A stretch of 64,000 nucleotides of DNA from positions 1 to 64,000 of the forward strand of contig JAJUHA010000004.1 of the NCBI GenBank assembly GCA_029268145.1, given 5' to 3'. The position numbers and the translations under genes were made by a program. The notes beneath the pieces were generated by a model. It made no database searches. It saw only the letters and a list, made by a program, of their open reading frames with translations, and was not told where the DNA came from. Numbering within the stretch: the first letter of the stretch is position 1; each line of letters starts with the position of its first letter. Below are positions 17,416 through 26,124 of the stretch, one piece after another. This DNA is from Sphingomonadaceae bacterium. GTDB taxonomy: Bacteria > Pseudomonadota > Alphaproteobacteria > Sphingomonadales > Sphingomonadaceae.

Positions 17416-18411
17416 CTAGGCGCCTGCCCCTTTATCGGGTGTGAACGGCGTGGCGCGGAAGCGCAGCGCCTCGCGCCCGCCCAGCAGCAGGACGGCGGTG
17501 GCAAACGGCAGCCAGTAATAGACGAGGCGATAGACGATGAGCGCCGAGACCAGCTCCGGCCGGCCCACGCCCGGCAGCGTCACCAGCATCACCGCCTCGA
17601 ACACGCCAAGCCCGCCTGGCGCGTGGGTGACGAGCGCGACGACGACGGCCACCACATAGGCAACCAGTAGCTGCGGATAGCGGGCCCACAGGTCGGGTGG
17701 GAGCAAGACCATGAGCGCGGCGCTGGCGAGCGCAATGTCGGCGGCGGCCAGCAGGAACTGGGCCAGCGCCTGGGGGACGCTGGGCACCGGAAGCCGCCAG
17801 CCGAGCAGCAGCAGCGGCCCGCGCTGGCGCGCGCAGGCAACGAGATAGAGCAGGATCCCGGCCAGCACGACGGCGCCGATCGCCACCTGCACCGGGTGCG
17901 ACACGCGCACCTCCTCGACCCGGAGCGCACCCTCGTGGGCGGCGAGAAAGATGCCGAGCAGGAGGAAGATGCCGAGCCAGTAGGTGACGCCGGCAATCAC
18001 CACGATCCGGGCGATGTCGGCCGCGGTCAGGCCGGTCCCGGCATAGGCGCGCCAGCGCGCGGCACCTGCCGTCACGGGCGCGAAGCCGAGGTTGTGGCTG
18101 AAGCTGTAGGCGGAGAAGGCGCCGAGCGCGCAGCGCCACCAGGGCAGCCTGCGGCCCATCGCGGCTAGCGCGAGCATGTCGTAGCCGCTGAGCAGGGCAT
18201 AGCTCAGCGCGGTCAGCACCAGCGCTGCCAGCAGCTGCCCGGCCGAGATGGCCGCAAGCGCGGCCCGAACGTCCGCCCAGCGCAGCTCGGCGAGGATGTG
18301 GGCAAGCGCGGCACCCGCGACGACGACGACGAGGAGCGTGCCGACGACCGACAGGAGGAGCCGGTTCCGCCGCAGGCGGACCAGCAGCCGCTTGCCGCGG
18401 CGCTCGCTCAA
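17416..18411 (-). CDS. UPF0104 / lysylphosphatidylglycerol-synthase transmembrane-domain family protein
   Basis: This 331-residue integral membrane protein has about eight hydrophobic helices and matches the LPG_synthase_TM (YbhN/AglD-like) family. Signature segments are FSAYSFSHNLGFAPVTAGAARWRAY and the C-terminal VTHAPGGLGVFEAVML. It has only the flippase-like membrane domain, without the lysyl-transferase domain of MprF. A lipid or lipid-linked-sugar translocation role is therefore more likely than aminoacylation, but that is inference. It lies directly downstream of rfbD (28-bp gap) and may be the last gene of the rhamnose operon. Confidence 0.85.
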   Translation of the reverse strand: MSERRGKRLLVRLRRNRLLLSVVGTLLVVVVAGAALAHILAELRWADVRAALAAISAGQLLAALVLTALSYALLSGYDMLALAAMGRRLPWWRCALGAFSAYSFSHNLGFAPVTAGAARWRAYAGTGLTAADIARIVVIAGVTYWLGIFLLLGIFLAAHEGALRVEEVRVSHPVQVAIGAVVLAGILLYLVACARQRGPLLLLGWRLPVPSVPQALAQFLLAAADIALASAALMVLLPPDLWARYPQLLVAYVVAVVVALVTHAPGGLGVFEAVMLVTLPGVGRPELVSALIVYRLVYYWLPFATAVLLLGGREALRFRATPFTPDKGAGA

Positions 18412-18439
18412 GGACGCCGCCCCAGCCCGGGAGGATTGC

Positions 18440-19306
18440 TCACGCGCCCCGCGCGGCCATCATGTCGAGCGCAGCGCGCAGCTCGACGCGCCAGTGGGCC
18501 GGCGCGCCGATCAAGGCGCGGGCGGACGCGCAGTCCAGCACCGAGTAGGACGGCCGCCGCGCCGGGGTGGGATAGTCCGCGGTCCGGATGGGCTGCACCG
18601 GCACGGCGCGCGCCAGCAGGCCGCGAGCCAGCGCCTCCTCCTGGATTGCCACCGCGAAATCATACCAGGACGCAGCGCCAGCGTCGGTCCAGTGATGGAT
18701 TCCCGCGGCGCCCGCCCGGACAAGGGCGAGGAGGGCCCGGGCGAGGCTTGCCGCGTGGGTCGGGGTTCCCACCTGGTCGGCCACCACCCGCACTTCGTCG
18801 CGCTCGGCCATGAGCCGCAGCATGGTGCGGAGAAAGTTCTGCCCTTGCGCGGCATAGACCCAGGCCGTGCGCACCACGAGCGCCTCGGGATGGGCGGCCA
18901 GCACGGCGGTCTCGCCGGCGAGCTTGGTGGCGCCATAGATGCCGAGGGGTACAGGCGCGGCATCGGGCGGATAGGGGCTTCCGCGCGCGCCGTCGAAGAC
19001 GAAGTCGGTCGAGACATGAACGATCGCGGCACCTGCGGCGCGGGCCGCTTCCGCGAGCCAGCCGGGGGCCGTGCCGTTGAGAAGCATGGCGCGCTCGGGC
19101 TCGCTCTCGGCCCGGTCGACGGCAGTGTAGGCGGCGGCGTTGACGATCAGGTCGGGGCGCGCCCGGGAGAGCGCGCGCGCAATGGCGTCCCGGTCGGTGA
19201 TGTCGAAATCGGCCTCGGCGGGCGCGATGATCTCGGCATCTGGCCCGGCAAGGGCGGTCAGCGCCCGGCCGAGCTGGCCGCCGCTTCCGGCCACCAGCAC
19301 CCTCAT
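18440..19306 (-). CDS. rfbD: dTDP-4-dehydrorhamnose reductase
   Basis: The protein has 288 residues. The N-terminal NAD(P)-binding loop [16 protein letters not shown] is followed by the INAAAYT-like block VNAAAYTAVDRAESEP. The catalytic YxxxK lies in YGATKLAGE, and the substrate-binding segment WVYAAQGQNFLRTMLRL follows. RmlD reduces dTDP-6-deoxy-L-lyxo-4-hexulose to dTDP-L-rhamnose, the final step. The start overlaps the rfbC stop by 4 bp, so translation is coupled in the order rfbA-rfbC-rfbD. Confidence 0.96.
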   Translation of the reverse strand: MRVLVAGSGGQLGRALTALAGPDAEIIAPAEADFDITDRDAIARALSRARPDLIVNAAAYTAVDRAESEPERAMLLNGTAPGWLAEAARAAGAAIVHVSTDFVFDGARGSPYPPDAAPVPLGIYGATKLAGETAVLAAHPEALVVRTAWVYAAQGQNFLRTMLRLMAERDEVRVVADQVGTPTHAASLARALLALVRAGAAGIHHWTDAGAASWYDFAVAIQEEALARGLLARAVPVQPIRTADYPTPARRPSYSVLDCASARALIGAPAHWRVELRAALDMMAARGA

Positions 19307-19863
19307 GCGAAGATCTCGGCGTCAGCAAGAAGGGGTGCGGCCGCGTCCTTGGCCGAAAGCTGGGGCACCAGCCGCTCCCCGCCGGGCCCGTCGAGCGGCC
19401 AGTCGATCCCGATCGCGGGGTCATCCCAGCGGATCCCCCGGTCGGTCGGCTGGTGCCAGAGCGTGGTGCACTTGTAGAGGAAGTCGGCCACCTCCGAGAG
19501 CACCAGGAAGCCGTGGGCGAAGCCGGGCGGGATCCACAGCATCTCCTGCCCCTCCTCGGTGAGGAGCGCGCCGGCCCAGCGGCCGAAGGTCGGCGAGCTC
19601 CGGCGGATGTCGACCGCGACGTCGAACACCCGCCCGCGCGCGACCCGGACCAGCTTTCCCTGCGGCTCGTGGAGCTGGTAGTGCAGGCCGCGCAGCACGC
19701 CACGCGCCGAGCGGCTGTGATTGTCCTGCACCCAGGTCGTCGGCAGGCCCGCATCGGCGAAGGCACGGGCATTGTAGGTCTCGAGGAAGAAGCCGCGCGA
19801 ATCGCCGTGCACCCGCGGCGTGATCCGCTTGACGTCGGGCACGTCGAGGCTCTCGACGATCAT
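19303..19863 (-). CDS. rfbC: dTDP-4-dehydrorhamnose 3,5-epimerase
   Basis: The 186-residue cupin-fold epimerase has the RmlC signature [17 protein letters not shown], containing the catalytic His, and the following [18 protein letters not shown]. Further conserved motifs are [13 protein letters not shown] and the C-terminal [15 protein letters not shown]. It epimerises C3 and C5 of dTDP-4-keto-6-deoxyglucose. Both ends overlap neighbours by four bases (ATGA), so it sits in a compact rfbACD unit on the minus strand. Confidence 0.97.
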   Translation of the reverse strand: MIVESLDVPDVKRITPRVHGDSRGFFLETYNARAFADAGLPTTWVQDNHSRSARGVLRGLHYQLHEPQGKLVRVARGRVFDVAVDIRRSSPTFGRWAGALLTEEGQEMLWIPPGFAHGFLVLSEVADFLYKCTTLWHQPTDRGIRWDDPAIGIDWPLDGPGGERLVPQLSAKDAAAPLLADAEIFA

Positions 19864-20738
19864 CCTCCGCACTCCACCTGCCGCAGCAGATATTCGCCAT
19901 AGCCGGACTTCCGCAGCGGCTCTGCCACCTTGAGGAGCTGCTCGGTGGTGATGAACCCCTGCCGCCAGGCAATCTCCTCGGGGCAGCAGATCTTGAGGCC
20001 CTGCCGCTCCTCGACGATCCGGACATAGAGGGCGGCATCGAGCAGGCTCGCATGGGTGCCGGTGTCCAGCCAGGCGAAGCCCCGGCCCATGAGCTGGACG
20101 TGAAGGTCTCCGGCTTCCAGATACTTGCGGTTGAGATCGGTGATCTCGAGCTCGCCCCGGGCCGAGGGGGTGATGGCGTGGGCATAGTCCACCGCCCGGC
20201 CGTCGTAGAAATAGAGCCCGGTCACGGCATAGCTGCTGCGGGGGTTCGCCGGTTTCTCCTCGATGGTCTCGGCCCGGCCTGCGGCGTCGAAGCTGACGAC
20301 CCCATAATCGGACGGGTTCTTCACCTGGTAGCCGAACACCGTGGCCCCCGTCTCCCGCGCGCCCGCTTCCGCCAGCAGGTCGGGAAGGCCATGGCCGTAG
20401 AAGATGTTGTCGCCGAGGATGAGGACCGAAGGGCCGGTCCCCACGAAGTCCGCGCCGATGTGGAAGGCCTGGGCCAGGCCGCCGGGATGCGGCTGCACCG
20501 CGTAGGAGAGGGAAAGACCCCACTGGCTGCCGTCACCCAGCAGCGCCTGGAAGGCGGGCTGGTCGTGGGGAGTCGTGATGACGAGGATCTCGCGCACGCC
20601 GGCCAGCATGAGGACCGAGAGCGGATAGTAGATCATCGGCTTGTCATAGACCGGCATCAGCTGCTTCGAGACCGGCCTGGTCAGCGGGTAGAGCCGGGTG
20701 CCCGAGCCACCGGCGAGGATGATGCCGCGTCGTGTCAT
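19860..20738 (-). CDS. rfbA: glucose-1-phosphate thymidylyltransferase
   Basis: The protein has 292 residues. The nucleotidyltransferase signature [20 protein letters not shown] precedes [17 protein letters not shown], and [12 protein letters not shown] carries the metal-binding Asp. The length and C-terminal allosteric helix are typical of RmlA. It makes dTDP-glucose from glucose-1-phosphate and dTTP, the committed step of rhamnose donor synthesis. It is the first gene of the rfbACD unit, 28 bp after the 2OG-oxygenase stop, so it may be transcribed with the upstream EPS modification genes. Confidence 0.97.
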   Translation of the reverse strand: MTRRGIILAGGSGTRLYPLTRPVSKQLMPVYDKPMIYYPLSVLMLAGVREILVITTPHDQPAFQALLGDGSQWGLSLSYAVQPHPGGLAQAFHIGADFVGTGPSVLILGDNIFYGHGLPDLLAEAGARETGATVFGYQVKNPSDYGVVSFDAAGRAETIEEKPANPRSSYAVTGLYFYDGRAVDYAHAITPSARGELEITDLNRKYLEAGDLHVQLMGRGFAWLDTGTHASLLDAALYVRIVEERQGLKICCPEEIAWRQGFITTEQLLKVAEPLRKSGYGEYLLRQVECGG

Positions 20739-20765
20739 GCGCTTGTCCGTTCGGGCAGGGGAGGG

Positions 20766-21596
20766 TCAGTGCCGGGCGAATCGTCGCAGCAGGGCAGGGG
20801 GCACCCAGTCGTGGATGAAGTGACGGCGGGCCACCTCGCGGTCGGGCTGGTCGGCCGTGCCGGGACGCGGCCGGAAGACGGTCGTTCGCACCGGCACGTT
20901 GCGGATCCCCTCCTCCGGCGCGGTGTAGTAGTAGAGCGCGAGCGACTTGCGCGACCGGTCCGGCGGGCAGGCCAGCGGCTCGGGAACGCCATGGAAGCTG
21001 TCGAGGTCCGTGTTGAAGATCACCGCCCGGCCCAGCACCGGGGCGATCCGGTGGCGGCGCTCCTTCATGTCCCGGGTCCAAAGCTCGAGATGGCCGCCCC
21101 AGGCCTCGTCCCAGTCCTCGTTCAGGTAGATGAGGAGGTTGAGGCGCCGGATCACGTTCATGCCCTTGTGGACATTGAAGTCGGCGTGGACCGAGAGATG
21201 CCCGCCGGCCTTGGTCTCGTGGAGGCCGCCGCCGACATAATAGGGATCGGCAATCAGCTTCGGGATGCCGGTCAGCGCCTCGAGGAACCGCAGCATCGGC
21301 TCGGCGTTGAGCTCGGCGAGGAAGGCGCGCAGCCGGGGCGTGTGGATGTCCTTGGGCTGCCACTCGAACTTCAGGCGTTCCTGGGCCCGGTTGTAGGACC
21401 TGCCGGCGCCGGTTGACGGCCATTCCGCGAGCAGCGGGCGCAGCACGTCGGGCGCGAAGAACTCGTCGAGCACGATGCTCGGAAAGGGCTCGGCCGCGAT
21501 GTAGCGATCGTGCAGCGCCGCCCCGGCAGCGGTTGCCTGGGCGACATCGAGGGCGACGACATCGTCCGAAAGTCTTCGGGTCTCGAGGACGGGCAT
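20766..21596 (-). CDS. 2-oxoglutarate/Fe(II)-dependent oxygenase of the EPS locus
   Basis: This 276-residue cytoplasmic protein has a complete Fe(II)-binding facial triad: His137 and Asp139 in SVHADFNVH, and His202 in FHGVPEP. The 2OG-binding Arg is most likely Arg216 in SRKSLALYYYT. The overall pattern is that of prolyl-4-hydroxylase-like oxygenases found in bacterial polysaccharide loci. It sits between rfbA and a pyruvyl transferase, so the likely target is a sugar nucleotide, a lipid-linked glycan or a protein of the EPS pathway. The target is unknown. Confidence 0.85.
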   Translation of the reverse strand: MPVLETRRLSDDVVALDVAQATAAGAALHDRYIAAEPFPSIVLDEFFAPDVLRPLLAEWPSTGAGRSYNRAQERLKFEWQPKDIHTPRLRAFLAELNAEPMLRFLEALTGIPKLIADPYYVGGGLHETKAGGHLSVHADFNVHKGMNVIRRLNLLIYLNEDWDEAWGGHLELWTRDMKERRHRIAPVLGRAVIFNTDLDSFHGVPEPLACPPDRSRKSLALYYYTAPEEGIRNVPVRTTVFRPRPGTADQPDREVARRHFIHDWVPPALLRRFARH

Positions 21597-21697
21597 GACA
21601 GTCTCCGCAATCGGTTCACGGTCGGCGGGGCTCGGATGGCGACCGCCTTAGCACGGGCCCAATCCCCCGAAACAGGCGCTTTCTGGTCCAGGCATGG

Positions 21698-22867
21698 CTA
21701 ACGCGCGGCCCCGGCGAGAGCCCGGAACTCGTCCGCCACGAAGGCGACATAGGTGTCCAGCCCCTCGCGCACCCGGCCGGTGGATGCCGCGATCGCCGCT
21801 GCAATCTCCGCCCGGCGATCGAACGCGTCGAGCGTGAAGGCGAGCGCTTCCTCGGTGCTCATGCCCTTCGCCGGCACGAGCCAGCGATAGCCGAGCCCGC
21901 CGAACAGCCCCTCGAACTTTCGGCTGTAGCTGACAGGCACCACCGGCACGCCCGCCGAGAAGGCGGCGATGGTCGCGTGCATGCGCGCGCCGACGAGAAA
22001 GTCGAGCCCGGAGATGTAGGACTTGGCATCCGACGGCGAGGCGAAGTCCGGCGCCTCGACGAGGGCCGGGTAGCGCGCGACGAGGGAGCGGGCGACCGCC
22101 GGGTCATCCTCCGAGGAGGTGCCGTGGGCGAACACATGCTTCACCAGCTCCACCTTGAGGTCGCCGCGTGCCAGCAGGGCCTCGATGAGGCGATGGGTGT
22201 AGTCCCGATAGTCGACCTCCAGCCCGAACTCGTTGCGCCCGGTGTGTCCGCCAGCGTAGAGCAGGCCCGAGACGTTGATCCCGACCCGCAGCCCGGGGCC
22301 GCGCGACGCGGGCGCGTAGGGCAGGGCGAACGCGACGTCGACGGCCTGCCGCACATCGGCGCGCGGAGCCATGGCGCGCGCGGCCTCGAAGCTCATCGGA
22401 TCACGGGCGAAGACCGCCCGTGCCCTGGTCATGGCGAGCGCCGCGAGCGCCGTGTGCGGCTGGCGGGAGAAGGGCCCGATCGTCTGCGGCGACAGGATGA
22501 GCGGTGTCCCGGCCAGAAGGGCGAACAGCTTGGAGCCGAGGATGAAGGCAAATCGCTGGTCCGGATAGATGTCGGTGAAGCTGTCACCGCCGCCGATGTC
22601 GAACAGGGCATCGAGCCGGCGCACGGCGGCGAGGAAGCCCCGCGGAGACACCATGGTGCGCGTGGTGATGGGGTGAATGGCGGCAAAGCCCGTCACGTAG
22701 GGCGCTCCGGCATCGCGGAACTTGAAGAGTTCGAGCGCGAGCTCCACGCCCGCCCTTGCGGCGGCTTCGGCGAGAAGCGCCATGTTGCCGACCGTGAGCG
22801 CACCGACGCCGAGATTGGCGTTGTTGTCGCTGTGCCAGATGAGGCCGATCCTGAGGGGCCGCGTCAT
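21698..22867 (-). CDS. polysaccharide pyruvyl transferase family protein
   Basis: The protein has 389 residues. N-terminal GLIWHSDNNANLGVGALTVGN and the FDIGGGDSFTDIYPDQRFAF segment match the PS_pyruv_trans family. The C-terminal GLDFLVGARMHATIAAFSAGVP block with its conserved Arg-Met-His is the family hallmark. Such enzymes transfer pyruvate from phosphoenolpyruvate onto a sugar to form a ketal, adding negative charge to an exopolysaccharide. The start at 22867 gives the expected beta-strand N-terminus. It is downstream of the EpsD-like gene on the same strand. Confidence 0.9.
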   Translation of the reverse strand: MTRPLRIGLIWHSDNNANLGVGALTVGNMALLAEAAARAGVELALELFKFRDAGAPYVTGFAAIHPITTRTMVSPRGFLAAVRRLDALFDIGGGDSFTDIYPDQRFAFILGSKLFALLAGTPLILSPQTIGPFSRQPHTALAALAMTRARAVFARDPMSFEAARAMAPRADVRQAVDVAFALPYAPASRGPGLRVGINVSGLLYAGGHTGRNEFGLEVDYRDYTHRLIEALLARGDLKVELVKHVFAHGTSSEDDPAVARSLVARYPALVEAPDFASPSDAKSYISGLDFLVGARMHATIAAFSAGVPVVPVSYSRKFEGLFGGLGYRWLVPAKGMSTEEALAFTLDAFDRRAEIAAAIAASTGRVREGLDTYVAFVADEFRALAGAAR

Positions 22868-22939
22868 GCCGATCCTCTGCTGCTCGGGGCGTGGCGACCC
22901 TTCCCCCGGGCGCCGGAGCACCCGGGGCCTTTCTCCGCA

Positions 22940-23968
22940 TCAGTTGCCGGCAGGAGCCGTCGCGGGTGCCGGCGCCGTCGCCGCTGGTGCGGGCGCCGGA
23001 GCGTCGGGGGCCGGGACCGCCCCCGGCTGGTCGCTGCCGGCCGCCTTGTCCGAACCGGGCGCAGCTGGCGGCTGCTTCGGGGCAAACCCTTCCTGGTAGG
23101 TCACGCGGGCGCGCGCGGCCTTCACCTGCGCCTCGCTCTCCTTGCGGAGTGCCTCCTGGACCCGGATGTTGCGCAGCAGCTGGGCGGCGGCCGTGCGCGC
23201 GCGCTCCCCGGTGAAGGGCTGGATGATGGTGTTCCGGACCTGGTTGACCAGCATGATCTGGCCGCCCGGCACCGGCTGCGGGAACATGAAGAGCTCGCCC
23301 GGCTTCTCCTCGAGCAGCTTGGCGATGGCGCGGACGAACTCGGGGTTGGCCCCGAGCGCGTCCAGCCGGGACGGGCCGCGCTCGAACGTGATGCCGGCCT
23401 CGCGCAGCACCTGCTCCACCCCTTCCATCGTCTTGACGGACGCGAGGGGCAGCTTCTCGAGCTCCGCCGGGCGGGCAAAGCGGATCTGGTCCACTTCCCA
23501 GATCTTGCGCTGGTCGAACAGGTGCGGGTTTTCGGCAATGAACTTGTCGACGTCCTCGCGGGTCGGCTGCGGCACCTTGCTGGCGATGTCCGCGGCCAGC
23601 GCCTGGGCGAGCAGCTGCTCCGAGGCGCGGCGCTCCTGCAGCTTGAACTGCGGCGACTGGTCGAGCTTGCGCTCGCGCGCCATCTGCACCAGCGCCCGCC
23701 GGTTGATGATCTGCTGCAGCGCTGCAATCTCGGCGTCGCGCCGGCTCATGTTGGGCGGGATCTGCGCGCCGGCGAGTTCGGCATTGACTTCGAGGAGGGT
23801 GATGTCGGTGCCGTCGAGGCGGGCAACGACCTGCCCGGTCGGCTTGTCGCCGTTGCCGCCGTCCTTCTTGTCGCCGCACCCGGCGAGCAGCAGCGCCATG
23901 GCGGTCGAGAGAAGAAGCGCGCGCCCGGCGCGGCGCGAACCCGTCGTCTTGTCACGGCCAATCGTCAT
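22940..23968 (-). CDS. EpsD-like peptidyl-prolyl isomerase lipoprotein
   Basis: The 342-residue protein has a lipoprotein signal ending LLLAGCG (lipobox Cys). A SurA-like N-terminal helical region follows (NRRALVQMARERKLDQSPQF). The C-terminal parvulin-like part has PQPVPGGQIMLVNQVRN in place of a well-defined isomerase core. The tail of ~70 residues is Ala/Pro repeats. EpsD proteins accompany EPS loci with exosortases and are thought to assist folding or assembly at the outer membrane. Parvulin catalytic residues are not clear to me, so a chaperone-only role is possible. Confidence 0.85.
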   Translation of the reverse strand: MTIGRDKTTGSRRAGRALLLSTAMALLLAGCGDKKDGGNGDKPTGQVVARLDGTDITLLEVNAELAGAQIPPNMSRRDAEIAALQQIINRRALVQMARERKLDQSPQFKLQERRASEQLLAQALAADIASKVPQPTREDVDKFIAENPHLFDQRKIWEVDQIRFARPAELEKLPLASVKTMEGVEQVLREAGITFERGPSRLDALGANPEFVRAIAKLLEEKPGELFMFPQPVPGGQIMLVNQVRNTIIQPFTGERARTAAAQLLRNIRVQEALRKESEAQVKAARARVTYQEGFAPKQPPAAPGSDKAAGSDQPGAVPAPDAPAPAPAATAPAPATAPAGN

Positions 23969-24064
23969 GTCCTGTCCTTCCGGATGGTGTTTTCTGGTCC
24001 CCCGAGGCGGTTCTTCCAGTCGGCGTCGTCTGCGGCCCGGACCTGCCGGCCCTTCTCCTCCCCG

Positions 24065-25150
24065 TCACACCCGGCGCAGGCCGAGCATGGCGCGCACCAT
24101 GGTCGCCGCCTTCTCGGGCTGCCGCCGCCAGAGCCGGCGGAGGATGAGCGCCACCGAAAGCGGATACTGCAGCGGCCACAGCAGCGGGAAATGGCGCCGG
24201 TAGAACTTGATCCGGCTGCGCATCAGATAGTATTCCGCCATTGGCGTGCGCTTGCCCTTGCGCGACGACGAGCCGAGCGAGCCACCCTCCTTGTGGTAGA
24301 CGATGGCGCCATGGGCGAAGGCGGTGGTGAACCGCCCGCGGTTGCGGACGGACCAGTCCATCTCCTCGAAATAGAGGAAATAGCTTTCCTCCATGAGGCC
24401 TACGGTCTCGAGGAAGGCGCGGCTGGCGCACAGCGAGGCGCCCAGCACGAAATCGGTCTCCTCGGCGACGGTCTTCGGGTTGAACTGCCGGGTCACCGGC
24501 ACGTCGCGGCCGATGCCGCGGCTCATTCCCGTCAGCAGCCGGAAGCGGCTGCCGTTGAGGCACTGCCAGTGGCCCGGCCGGTGATAGTAGCGCACCTGGG
24601 TGCCGCACATGCCGACCTTGTGGGTCGCGTCCATCCGGGCGATGAGCGCCGAGACCGCGCCGGGCTCGACCACCGTGTCGTTGTTGAGGCACCAGAAATA
24701 GCTGGTGCGCGGGTCCTGCAGGGCGTGGCGCAGGCCGATGTTGTTGCCGGCCGCGAAGCCGAGATTCTCGGGGCTGGTGATGAGGATGACATCGGCGTTC
24801 CCGGGCGGCTGCGCCGCGGCGGTGGCAACGTCGATCACCTCGACCGAAACCGGCTTGTCGAGCGGCGGGTTGGTCAGCCGCCGGAGCGCACCCGCCGGCG
24901 GCTCGTAGGGCTCCGCGCCCGACGCCCAGGCGAGGATGCGCTCGACCGAGCCATTGTCCGAGCCATTGTCCACCACGATGACCCGCGGCCTGACCGTCGA
25001 GCGCAGCAGCGATTCCAGGCTCTCGATCGTGTCCCGCCAGCCGTTCCAGTTGACCATGACGACCGCGAGCCGCACCGTCGGCTGCGCCACCGCCACGGGC
25101 GGCGCTCCGGCTTCGAGTTCGACGGGCCGCATCGGCTTGTTCATGGTCAT
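24065..25150 (-). CDS. family 2 glycosyltransferase
   Basis: The protein has 361 residues. The GT-A fold starts with AVVMVNWNGWRDTIESLESLL, then VIVVDNGSDNGS and NLGFAAGNNIGLRHAL. The metal-binding FWCLNNDTVVEPGAV contains the DxD-like NND, and acceptor-site EEMDWSVRNR (ED-type) follows. The C-terminus has a short hydrophobic region. The pattern resembles rhamnosyltransferase-type GT2 enzymes (WbbL-like), which would fit the rhamnose genes nearby; this is inference. The start at 25150 is chosen because its ATG overlaps the upstream stop by four bases. ATGs at 25144 and 25159 are possible alternatives. Confidence 0.9.
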   Translation of the reverse strand: MTMNKPMRPVELEAGAPPVAVAQPTVRLAVVMVNWNGWRDTIESLESLLRSTVRPRVIVVDNGSDNGSVERILAWASGAEPYEPPAGALRRLTNPPLDKPVSVEVIDVATAAAQPPGNADVILITSPENLGFAAGNNIGLRHALQDPRTSYFWCLNNDTVVEPGAVSALIARMDATHKVGMCGTQVRYYHRPGHWQCLNGSRFRLLTGMSRGIGRDVPVTRQFNPKTVAEETDFVLGASLCASRAFLETVGLMEESYFLYFEEMDWSVRNRGRFTTAFAHGAIVYHKEGGSLGSSSRKGKRTPMAEYYLMRSRIKFYRRHFPLLWPLQYPLSVALILRRLWRRQPEKAATMVRAMLGLRRV

Positions 25151-26124
25151 GCGTTCCATTGCTCGGCGCCAGTCTGACGGCCATTGGCCGCGAAACGCGC
25201 CTGGCGCAACATGTCGAGGCCGCGGACGAGCCGGATGGCGAGGAGGACGCCGAGGCCACGAAGGCGGGCCCCGAGGCCGCTCACCCGCGGCGAGAGCAGC
25301 AGGCGCGGCGCATGGCCGAGGCCCGACGCCATCACCAGCAGCGCGCGCAGCCGCCAGGTGGCGAGGCTGCCGCCGTCGCGCAGATGGCTGTTGAGCGCCT
25401 GGGCGGACAGCCGCTGCCAGCGCGCGCGCATGTCCGAAAGCGACGCGCGGGCCGGGTGGAAGGCGACCGCCTCGGGCGCGAACAGCGGTGGCCGGCCAAG
25501 CCTTGTCGCGCGCTGGCCGAAATCCTTGTCCTCCTGCGTGCCGATCCCGCCGAAGGGGCCGGCCGCGTCGAACAGCGCCCGGGTGATGAACAGGTTGCCG
25601 GTGCCGGTGAATCCCTCGCGGGCGATGTAGCGGTCCATCCGGTAGGCGAAGACCGCCTCGAACGCCTCCAGCCCCGTCATCCGCGTCGGGTCTGCGCAAT
25701 CGATCCGGACATCGCCGCCGACATGGCCCGAGGGCGCGCGGTCCAGCTCGGCGAGCCCGGCGCGCAGCCAGCCGGGGTCGGCCCGCATGTCGGCGTCGAT
25801 GAAGGCCAGCCGGTCGGCGCGCGCCGCTGCAACCCCCATGTTCCGCGCCGGCCCGGGACCCCGCGTGGCGCAGTGCAGAAAGCGCACCCCGGGCCAGCGC
25901 GCCTGCACCCGGTCGAGCGGCACGCTCGAGCCATTGTCCACCACGATGACTTCGAAGGCGCCGCCGGGAAGATCCTGACGGGCAAGCGACTCGAGCAGCC
26001 GGTCGAGCTGGTCGGGCGTGTTGAGATGGGGCACGATGACGCTGGCCACCGGCGCGCCCGCGTCCGGCTCCGCCACGGGTCCGGTGCCGTTCGAGGCCAC
26101 GGGCGGCGCCGGGGCAAGCGGCAT
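25147..26124 (-). CDS. family 2 glycosyltransferase
   Basis: The protein has 325 residues. N-terminal ASVIVPHLNTPDQLDRLLES is followed by FEVIVVDNGSSVPLD and GPGPARNMGVAAARADRLAF. The metal-binding FIDADMRADPGWL has DAD, and the acceptor-side GGIGTQEDKDFGQR contains an ED motif. A C-terminal amphipathic helix may attach it to the membrane. It presumably adds one sugar of the EPS repeat on undecaprenyl pyrophosphate. The start (26124) overlaps the AAA gene stop by one base (TGATG), and the end overlaps the next transferase, so three genes are translationally coupled. Confidence 0.9.
   Translation of the reverse strand: MPLAPAPPVASNGTGPVAEPDAGAPVASVIVPHLNTPDQLDRLLESLARQDLPGGAFEVIVVDNGSSVPLDRVQARWPGVRFLHCATRGPGPARNMGVAAARADRLAFIDADMRADPGWLRAGLAELDRAPSGHVGGDVRIDCADPTRMTGLEAFEAVFAYRMDRYIAREGFTGTGNLFITRALFDAAGPFGGIGTQEDKDFGQRATRLGRPPLFAPEAVAFHPARASLSDMRARWQRLSAQALNSHLRDGGSLATWRLRALLVMASGLGHAPRLLLSPRVSGLGARLRGLGVLLAIRLVRGLDMLRQARFAANGRQTGAEQWNA

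Noticed and set aside
21977-25177. Long plus-strand frame across the pyruvyl transferase, EpsD and glycosyltransferase genes
   Set aside because: Opposite strands of three good genes explain it; composition is the antisense pattern.
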